Part shown: one piece after another, positions 1-5,320 of the stretch
Layout: each line of letters opens with the position of its first letter
Position numbering within the stretch: position 1 is the first letter of the stretch
Assembly (NCBI GenBank): GCA_039029515.1
Contig: JBCCFX010000224.1
Location: forward strand, 1-6,066
Length of the DNA: 6,066 nt
Direction of reading: 5' to 3'
Origin: JBCCFX01 sp039029515
GTDB lineage: Bacteria > Planctomycetota > Phycisphaerae > Phycisphaerales > SM1A02
Notes under the pieces: model-generated
Seen by the model: only the letters and a program-made list of their open reading frames with translations
Told to the model about the DNA's origin: nothing
Database searches by the model: none
Program-made: the position numbers and the translations under genes

Positions 1-510
1 GACGGACATCATCATCAGGCCGCGCAGCGTCGCCGGAGGTTCGATCGGTGCGTTGACCGGGCGAGGCAGAATCAGTCCATAGTTCGAAGGCGCGGTCCCG
101 TTGTTGTTGGCGGTCAACGTGATCGAGATGATGGCGGGAGCTGCCGCAGCGCCACCGCCAGCCATTGGCTCCTCCGGTTCGATCTGGAGTTCCACGTTGT
201 TGTTCCAGACGGTGCGGCCGGCGTGACGCATTGTCATACCGTTCTTGCCTGTTCGGAGGCGGGCGCCGTTGGGGCCAAGGACGTACATACGACCATCCTG
301 CAGGCCGTCGAGCAACGCAGGCGTGACGTGCGATTCGAATCCTTCGGGCACCACCAGCATCGGGCCGACTCCATCGACGATCGCGCCAGCATCGATCGCA
401 TGCGCACCTCTTTTCGCACTTCCGGGCCGCTCAGCGTGGCTCAAGCCGGTGAGAAGTGTGACGGCAAGAGCCGCAGAGGTTGCCGTGTGTGTGAAGACTG
501 CCCTGTCCAT
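1..510 (-). CDS. Secreted protein of unknown function, N-terminal 170 residues
   Basis: The minus-strand frame is open from the ATG at 510-508 to the left edge with no stop, giving exactly 170 codons; the C-terminus is outside the window. The start is supported by an AAGGAG ribosome binding site 9 bases upstream and by a good Sec signal peptide. The N-terminus begins MDRAVFTHT, followed by a hydrophobic stretch at about residues 10-23, and a likely signal peptidase site after Ser-His-Ala (residue 26). The mature part contains no cysteine in the visible portion. It includes a segment reading GRMYVLGPNGARLRTG (about 73-88), a Gly/Ala-rich stretch (about 118-125) and a segment ending LRGLMMMSV at the edge. 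I recognise no family, active site or repeat. It is divergent from the transporter gene at 862, so it probably has its own promoter in the gap. It is secreted or exported by inference; its function cannot be called. Confidence 0.8.
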   Translation of the reverse strand, partial: MDRAVFTHTATSAALAVTLLTGLSHAERPGSAKRGAHAIDAGAIVDGVGPMLVVPEGFESHVTPALLDGLQDGRMYVLGPNGARLRTGKNGMTMRHAGRTVWNNNVELQIEPEEPMAGGGAAAAPAIISITLTANNNGTAPSNYGLILPRPVNAPIEPPATLRGLMMMSV

Positions 511-519
511 GCCTGTTCA

Positions 520-525
520 CTCCTT
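520..525 (-). promoter_or_regulatory. Ribosome binding site of the secreted unknown protein
   Basis: The minus strand reads AAGGAG here, 9 bases before the ATG at 510-508. It is the clearest Shine-Dalgarno sequence in the window and fixes the start of a gene that otherwise runs open to the window edge. Confidence 0.75.
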
Positions 526-847
526 CATCCAGGTTCCCGAGGGTCGCAGGAACTATGGAATGCGGACGTGCGGTTCCGAATTGAGACATGTGAAGTTTGG
601 ACAACACGACACCGACGTCCGGCGCACAATTCACGTGATTGCCTTCATAGGTGCAGCCGGTGCGACCGGACCGCGCAAGGCAACAGCCGGGCCAGGAGGG
701 GAGTGTCTGGTCCGGCGGTTGCGGGGCCTAAGCGTGTTCGGATGACGCTCAGGACATGAAGACGGTTCGGTGGGGAGCGATGAGCTGCGGAAGCTGGATC
801 GCAGACCGTCGGGCATGTGCTGGTGCGAAGGGGTTATCGGCGGAGCC

Positions 848-851
848 GGAG
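848..851 (+). promoter_or_regulatory. Possible ribosome binding site of the MFS gene
   Basis: GGAG lies 10 bases before the GTG at 862. It is short but favours this start over the in-frame GTG at 922, which has no purine-rich sequence in front of it. Confidence 0.4.
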
Positions 852-861
852 ACGACCTTGA

Positions 862-2145
862 GTGGACTTGTACCGATTTCTCGGCTTCCGCCGGCACGTC
901 CTCCACGTACTATGCCGCTCCGTGAACGCCAGCCATCACCATGCCACGCCACTTCCAACGTTTCTGATCGTCACGTTTCTCGCGTCGATTGGCACCGGCA
1001 TCTTCTGGCTGGGAATTCCGTTCATCGCCGAGTCTCAGTACGGGATCAGCGAAGCGCAGAACCTGATGCTGTCGTGCGCTGCCGGGGCGACGTACATGGC
1101 CGGCGCATTTGTGTCAGGTCGCGTGATTCGACGGATCGAACGGCGCATGTCACCGCGCACGCTGTTGACGTTCGTCCTCTCATCCTGCGCGGTATTGTGT
1201 CTTGTTCCACTCGTTGTGAAAACGCTTGCCTCACTGGTCATCGTGGCGTGCTCCGTCAGCCTGCTGTCTTCGTTCCTCTGGCCCACGATGGAGAGCTTTC
1301 TGACCGCGGGACGCCATGGTCCGAAGATGCGCTCCGCAATCGGCTGGTTCAACCTCGTCTGGACGAGTGCCGTCGTCCTCGCGATGTTCGGCCTCGGCCC
1401 GTTCATGAGCACGCAACCCGATACCGCCATCGTGCTCACAGGCGTGCTCTTTGTGGTCGCCACGATTCTGCTGCAGCGATTCCCCGGAACGCCGCCGCCG
1501 CACCATGCCAGCCAGACGGCAGTTGTCCCACCGATTTACCCGCATCTGCTCCGGTCAGCCCGTGCGCTCCTTCCACTGAGCTACCTGCTCATTGCGGCGA
1601 TGTCGCCGCTGTTGCCGTATCGGATGGATGCACTTGCGATCGAGGAATCATGGCGGCCACCGTTCGCGGCGATCTGGATGCTGGCGCGGCCGTGTGCCAT
1701 GACTGCTTTGTGGCTCCACGGCGCATGGCATGGACGATGGAGCCCACTCATCGTTGCGAGCGTCATGATGATGGTGGGCTTTGCGCTCGTCGTCGCCGGC
1801 TCAACCACTGCAATGCTCAGCATTGGCCTCATCGTCTTCGGTGCAGGTGTCGGCACGATCTATTACGCCGCTTTGTATTACGCCATGGCAGTCGGCAGCG
1901 CTGCCGTCGATGCTGGCGGCACGCACGAAGCGCTCATTGGATTCGGCTACACCATTGGCCCGCTGGGCGGCCTGCTCGGGCTTCTGCTGGCGGACGTCTC
2001 CACAACGAGTCGCGTCGTGCCAACGATGTCCAGCGAAGCATGGATTGTCGTGGTGTCGTTCGTCCTGATCGGGATCGGTGGCATGAGCGCGGTCATGCCA
2101 TTCATCCGCTCGCGGCGCGAGGATGCATCAGTGACAGCGTCATGA
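862..2145 (+). CDS. Major facilitator superfamily transporter
   Basis: The 427-residue product is very hydrophobic, with about twelve membrane segments, near residues 33-53, 68-88, 100-117, 122-143, 163-182, 188-205, 237-253, 265-285, 294-313, 317-343, 357-377 and 393-413. That is the usual length and topology of an MFS carrier in the inner membrane. The loop after helix 2 (GAFVSGRVIRRIERRMSPR, about 81-99) has the small-residue and Arg pattern of MFS motif A. A longer loop at about 206-236 separates the two six-helix halves. The late segment VDAGGTHEALIGFGYTIGP (349-367) looks strongly constrained and may line the substrate path. The start is uncertain: a TGA directly precedes the GTG at 862, so this is the longest form; the in-frame GTG at 922 would give 407 residues and still keep every helix. 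The substrate cannot be read from sequence. It converges on the astacin-type gene with a 21-base gap. MFS membership is confident, function is not. Confidence 0.88.
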   Translation: MDLYRFLGFRRHVLHVLCRSVNASHHHATPLPTFLIVTFLASIGTGIFWLGIPFIAESQYGISEAQNLMLSCAAGATYMAGAFVSGRVIRRIERRMSPRTLLTFVLSSCAVLCLVPLVVKTLASLVIVACSVSLLSSFLWPTMESFLTAGRHGPKMRSAIGWFNLVWTSAVVLAMFGLGPFMSTQPDTAIVLTGVLFVVATILLQRFPGTPPPHHASQTAVVPPIYPHLLRSARALLPLSYLLIAAMSPLLPYRMDALAIEESWRPPFAAIWMLARPCAMTALWLHGAWHGRWSPLIVASVMMMVGFALVVAGSTTAMLSIGLIVFGAGVGTIYYAALYYAMAVGSAAVDAGGTHEALIGFGYTIGPLGGLLGLLLADVSTTSRVVPTMSSEAWIVVVSFVLIGIGGMSAVMPFIRSRREDASVTAS

Positions 2146-2166
2146 TGTCGCGAGGTCGATTCAGTA
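2146..2166. other. Convergent gene junction of 21 bases
   Basis: The transporter stop codon (TGA, 2143-2145) and the protease stop codon (TAA on the minus strand, 2167-2169) face each other across 21 bases. There is no room here for two separate hairpin terminators with U-tracts, so the transcripts probably overlap or end within each other's coding region. An imperfect hairpin (TCAGTGAC-AGC-GTCATGA, 2128-2145, with one bulged base) spans the end of the transporter gene, but it has no T-run and I do not call it a terminator. Confidence 0.6.
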
Positions 2167-3228
2167 TTACTGCGGGCACGCGCCGAACGCGTTGATCGCG
2201 CCGATGAGGTCATCGACGTTGACGATGCCATTGCCAAATGTGCCATCACCGTTGTCCGGTGCGAGATCGCAAGGACCACCGGGATCACCGAATGATGTGA
2301 TGACTGCGATGAGATCATCGACGTTGACGACGCCGTTGCCGAACGTACCATCACCATTGTCCGGCGCACAGTCGGCGGGACAGGGGACGACAGTCTCCAT
2401 GCACTCGGCCATGAGCGTGCCTGATCCGGTGGCGCCATTCTTGCCGCCAACGCGGATGCGATAAAATGAGTTTGCGGTCACCGGGATGCTCACCGAAGAC
2501 CCGGCACCGCAATCATCATCGCTGCAGGCAATCGCCTGGTCCGCAGTCATTGGGCAGAGCACGCCGTACACGGCCAGCTCGGTGTCATAGTCGGCATCGC
2601 ACACACTCAGGTTGAGCGTGCCATCACATGGTGTGATGTAGAAGAACCACACATCGCTCTCGAAGTCGCCGCAGGACTCTGTGGCACCTGACGAGGAGGC
2701 AAGGAAGGAGTTGTATGCGTTCGCTCCTTCGTTCAATCGCAGTCCGAACTGACATGCGTTGTTGCTGATCGGAATACCGATCATCACATCATCGACATAC
2801 CAGTCGTCCTGATTGATGTTCGAGGAGATCGCGCGGATCCGGACCCGAAAGCCGGTATGCAACGCCGAACCCATGAGGGTGACTTCGTTGAACTCAAAGG
2901 TCGTCATATCGAGGCCGTTGCCGAGATGGCGTGCAAACTCGATCCACTCGCCGTTGGCGTCGCGGTATTCCAGGACAAGATCTTCGCCGGCTTCCGGTGA
3001 GTTCCCACCACCACGACGCTGCCACCAGTACGACACGACAACAAACTGCTCAAACGATGTGTCGATCAGGCCACTGCGAACCTGCTGGCCGCCTTGATTG
3101 CTTCCCGCCAGATTCAGACTCAGCGTGCCTGAAGGCGGGTTGATGCCGAGATCACTGATGATGGCATTGTCGACACCAGTCCATAGCGCACTATCAAACG
3201 AACCAGTCTCGAAGTCGTCAAAGAACGG
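2167..3228 (-). repeat. Tail-coding segment, copy 1 of a diverged duplication
   Basis: This segment codes for residues 280-632 of the astacin-type protease. It matches 4259-5320 of the next protease gene in domain order and in length (1062 bases including the stop in each), although small insertions and deletions inside offset each other. By eye the last 71 residues agree at about three quarters of positions. A 23-base block at 2978-3000 is identical to 5082-5104 and encodes the SPEAGED segment. The catalytic parts upstream of the segment do not align. Confidence 0.85.
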
Positions 3229-4065
3229 CGACGCTGCCGGCGATCCTTCGTACAGGAACTGCAGGCCTGCGATGTCGCCTTCACTCAGATACGAGCGCTG
3301 GCCGATCACCGTCTGGAAGGCTTCATTCGGTGGCAGCACCGTGATCGTTCGATCGTTGGCCGAACAACAATCATTTGAGAACGCAAACGCGTCGTAGTGC
3401 ATCACCGACTCGAAGTCATAATCACCGAAGTCCGTCACGTTCGCCGCGGTGAAGAAGTTGAAGTCCGCATCGCAGCAGATGTTGGCAAAGTTGATCGAGA
3501 CAAACGAGTTTCGATCGGAACGTGACTGCTCGTGTTCAAAGCCCAGCGCGTGCATCAACTCGTGCACGATGATGTACCGGAATGACCAGTTGAAGATGTT
3601 GACGAACTGACCGCCACCGACTCGCCCGACGAACGAGCTGTTGGAGGTCCAATCCCGAAGGACCAGGTAGTCCGATTCACTGGTGCGGGGAATGAAGTTC
3701 ACCGCGGTCACGCCTTCGATGACGGCCATCGCTTCAATGGCACGCGACTGATCCTGAGACGAGACGCTGCCGTCGAATTCGAATGGCACGATGCCGTCAG
3801 GCCATAGGTCGCCTGTCTGGACGCCGGCACGCGTGGGCGACGGTTCAGGCCGAAGAATCGAGCACTGCACGCGAGGACGCTCATCCACCGGGATCAGAAG
3901 GAGCGCATCGTCAGGTGCGACATCCTTGGGTGCGGGCGGCTTGGTCGCAGGGGCGAGTGAATCGCCGGCCTGGACCGCAACCGTCGCGACAACGGCGATC
4001 AGCGCACCGATACATGGCGTGATGAATTTCGATCGTTGAATCTTCACGACACTCTTCTCAATCAT
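2167..4065 (-). CDS. Secreted astacin-family (M12A) zinc metalloprotease with dockerin-like tail
   Basis: This complete 632-residue exoprotease begins with a signal peptide (core about 18-30, likely cleavage after Val-Gln-Ala, residue 33). The astacin catalytic domain spans about 87-273: it opens with LWPDGIVPFEF, has FVGRVGGGQ (145-153), the zinc site HELMHALGFEHEQSRSDRN (ligands H168, H172, H178; catalytic E169), the Met-turn SVMHY (220-224) and IGQRSYLSEGDI (254-265). The tail follows: a MAM/jelly-roll-like domain (about 280-431), a Cys-rich PPC-like beta-sandwich (about 436-556) and two dockerin-like repeats (562-632). Unusually, two Cys-Cys pairs (197-198, 233-234) flank the Met-turn. 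The tail is homologous to that of the upstream protease at 4259. ATG 4065 is chosen because it gives a normal signal peptide, though it lacks a ribosome binding site; GTG 4122 has one (AGGAG) and would add 19 residues. Expected role: extracellular protein degradation or processing. The native substrate is unknown. Confidence 0.93.
   Translation of the reverse strand: MIEKSVVKIQRSKFITPCIGALIAVVATVAVQAGDSLAPATKPPAPKDVAPDDALLLIPVDERPRVQCSILRPEPSPTRAGVQTGDLWPDGIVPFEFDGSVSSQDQSRAIEAMAVIEGVTAVNFIPRTSESDYLVLRDWTSNSSFVGRVGGGQFVNIFNWSFRYIIVHELMHALGFEHEQSRSDRNSFVSINFANICCDADFNFFTAANVTDFGDYDFESVMHYDAFAFSNDCCSANDRTITVLPPNEAFQTVIGQRSYLSEGDIAGLQFLYEGSPAASPFFDDFETGSFDSALWTGVDNAIISDLGINPPSGTLSLNLAGSNQGGQQVRSGLIDTSFEQFVVVSYWWQRRGGGNSPEAGEDLVLEYRDANGEWIEFARHLGNGLDMTTFEFNEVTLMGSALHTGFRVRIRAISSNINQDDWYVDDVMIGIPISNNACQFGLRLNEGANAYNSFLASSSGATESCGDFESDVWFFYITPCDGTLNLSVCDADYDTELAVYGVLCPMTADQAIACSDDDCGAGSSVSIPVTANSFYRIRVGGKNGATGSGTLMAECMETVVPCPADCAPDNGDGTFGNGVVNVDDLIAVITSFGDPGGPCDLAPDNGDGTFGNGIVNVDDLIGAINAFGACPQ
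2203..2364 (-). repeat. Two tandem 57-base dockerin-like repeat units (105-base period)
   Basis: Units lie at 2203-2259 and 2308-2364, so they recur every 105 bases (35 codons); I count 7 mismatches in 57. Each encodes DNGDGTFGNG(V/I)VNVDDLI and is followed by a short FG-ending helix. The pattern recalls the duplicated calcium-binding loop plus helix of dockerin domains, with the acidic/Asn loop stretched by several residues. CPADC before the first unit, GGPC between units and GACP at the end suggest disulfide bridging of the pair. Confidence 0.8.
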
Positions 4066-4128
4066 GGCGGACCCGAAATCATTCCCCATAAGAAACGATA
4101 GCACCGTTGCGTGCAAAGGCACGCGATT

Positions 4129-4133
4129 CTCCT
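4129..4133 (-). promoter_or_regulatory. Shine-Dalgarno-like AGGAG before an alternative GTG start
   Basis: The minus strand reads AGGAG, then 6 bases, then GTG at 4122-4120, in frame with the astacin-type protease. If used, the protein gains 19 residues before the ATG at 4065, giving a signal peptide with an unusually long N-region. The GTG also lies within a 6-bp inverted repeat with a 4-base loop (GCGTGC/GCACGC, 4109-4124). It could instead be chance. Confidence 0.35.
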
Positions 4134-4200
4134 GCAATCTGGCAGGCTTCCAACGAAGTCAAACCCCGAATAGTCCCATAACGACTCGCCCGAAACGAAC

Positions 4201-4230
4201 GCGACGCTCCGGCCGAAACCGGAGCGTCGC
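4201..4230 (-). terminator. Hairpin terminator of the upstream protease gene
   Basis: A perfect 12-bp GC-rich inverted repeat (GCGACGCTCCGG at 4201-4212 and CCGGAGCGTCGC at 4219-4230) encloses a 6-base loop. On the minus strand it begins 28 bases after the stop codon of the protease at 4259, the expected place for transcription termination. The following bases read GTTCGTTTCGGG, so the T-run is weak. It may act as an intrinsic terminator, or as a 3' stabilising hairpin with Rho-dependent ending. Confidence 0.75.
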
Positions 4231-4258
4231 ATGAACATGTCAATGTAGGCAATCCTGC

Positions 4259-5320
4259 TTATGAGGGGCAAGCGCCGAAGTTGTTGATCACGGCCAGCAG
4301 GTCATCGATGTTGATGATGTTGTTGCCGAACGTGCCGTCACCATTGTCCGGAGCGGAGTCGCACGGACCACCTGCTGCACCAAAGCTGTTGATGACTTCA
4401 AGCAGGTCATCGATGTTGACCACGCCGTTGCCGAACGTGCCATCACCATTGTCAGGCGTGCAGTCCCACGGGCAGGCCGGTGCGGCCACAACACCGCAGG
4501 AGATGTCCAGCGTTCCCGTGCCAGTTGCGCCGCCGGCGCCACCGATGCGGATTCGATACAGCTGGTTCATCGACACCGGGATGGAGATCGAGTTTCCACC
4601 GTTGCAGGCGTCTGCATTACACGCGATGGCCTGATCTGGCGAGAGCGGACAGAGCACACCGTAGATTGCGAGTTCCGCGTCAAAGTCAGCATCACACACG
4701 CTGACTGTCAGCGTGCCGTCACATGGCGTGACCACGCGATACCAGACGTCACTGTCGAAGTCGGCGCAGGTTTCGGTGCTGCCTTCGGACGTCGCGTTGA
4801 GCGATGAGAACGGGTTCGCACCAACGGAGGCGAGGCTTGCGAACTGGCATGCATCGTTCGGCGGCGGGTTCACGCCGATCACTTCGACGTTGTCCACGAA
4901 CCAGTTGTCCGCACCACCGCTTGTTTCCACGCGGAATCGCAGGCGGAAACCACTGTGCGTTGCGTTGTCCGCAGACGTCAGGTTGAAGGTGTCCTGCACG
5001 AACGGATCGTCATCAGGACCAGCGCCCGGATAACGAGCAAGTTCAACCCATGCGCCAGTGCTGTCGCGATATTCCACGACCAGATCTTCGCCGGCTTCCG
5101 GTGACGAGGAGTTCCCGGTTCGCTGCCAGAAATATGACACGATGACCGTGTCGATCGCGGAGGTATCCATCAACGCGGAACGAACTTCATCAATGAAGTT
5201 GAGGTTCAGCGAGTTGGGGCCACTCGGCGGGTTGTCGCCAAGACCGTTGATCGTCGCACCGTCGATGCCGATCCAGAGTGCGCCGTCGATGTTCGGGCCA
5301 TCGAACGAGTCGCTGAACGG
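4259..5320 (-). repeat. Tail-coding segment, copy 2 of a diverged duplication
   Basis: This is the counterpart of 2167-3228, in the same orientation and of equal length (1062 bases). It codes for the jelly-roll-like, PPC-like and dockerin-like modules of the second protease. Shared landmarks in the same order are NPPSG, a VRS(G/A) motif, SPEAGEDLV, TPCDGTL, YGVLCP, DQAIAC and SIPV. The overall divergence, with small insertions and deletions, indicates an old duplication, not a recent one. Confidence 0.85.

Larger units (their letters stand above)
511..861. other. Divergent intergenic region without a convincing gene
   Basis: This 351-base stretch separates the minus-strand secreted protein from the plus-strand transporter and must hold the 5' ends of both transcripts. 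I searched both strands. Short open frames exist (for example minus 631-906 and the beginning of a plus frame at 756) but they are rich in Arg, Pro and Ser, lack family features and overlap real genes, so I do not call them. I see no promoter pair with acceptable -35 and -10 boxes. There are only very short inverted repeats, such as GTTCC/GGAAC at 533-553 and CCGGT/ACCGG at 657-669, too weak to name as an operator or terminator. Confidence 0.6.
4066..4258. other. Intergenic region between the two protease genes
   Basis: These 193 bases hold, in minus-strand order, the end signal of the upstream protease (hairpin 4201-4230) and then the 5' region of the astacin-type gene. The presence of a hairpin between the genes suggests separate transcription, not one operon. 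A TTGACT hexamer at 4157-4162 (minus) resembles a -35 box but has no good -10 partner at 16-18 bases, so no promoter is called. An in-frame extension of the astacin gene reaches 4137 (TTG), with an alternative GTG start at 4122-4120. Confidence 0.6.

Noticed and set aside
223..759. Overlapping plus-strand frames (223-759 and 245-745) opposite the secreted unknown protein
   Set aside because: They lack domain features and have biased composition. The minus frame has a signal peptide and an AAGGAG site and explains the region better.
631..906. A 91-codon minus-strand frame in the divergent gap
   Set aside because: The product is low-complexity Arg/Pro/Ser, has no ribosome binding site that I can see, and overlaps the start of the transporter gene.
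2109..2154. CTCGCG/CGCGAG inverted repeat around the transporter stop codon
   Set aside because: Only 6 bp with a long asymmetric interior and a competing CGCGAG copy at 2116-2121; not distinct from chance in GC-rich sequence.
756..2195. A 479-codon plus-strand open frame covering the whole transporter gene in another frame
   Set aside because: Its product is rich in Arg, Cys, His and Pro with no membrane segments or family motifs, whereas the 862-2145 frame gives a coherent 12-helix MFS protein. Long shadow frames are expected in GC-rich DNA.
2203..2364. Possible CRISPR-like array, given near-identical units at a fixed interval
   Set aside because: There are only two units per site, 88 percent identical, in frame and encoding a protein repeat; the spacers are also homologous coding sequence.
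2192..2464. Plus-strand frame with an internal repeat (MRSSTLT.PLPNVPSPLSGA)
   Set aside because: It is the antisense reading of the dockerin-like repeat units; the same pattern recurs at 4281-4634 for the same reason.
4157..4162. TTGACT on the minus strand as a -35 box for the astacin-type gene
   Set aside because: No -10-like hexamer lies 16-18 bases downstream, and planctomycete promoter consensus is uncertain.
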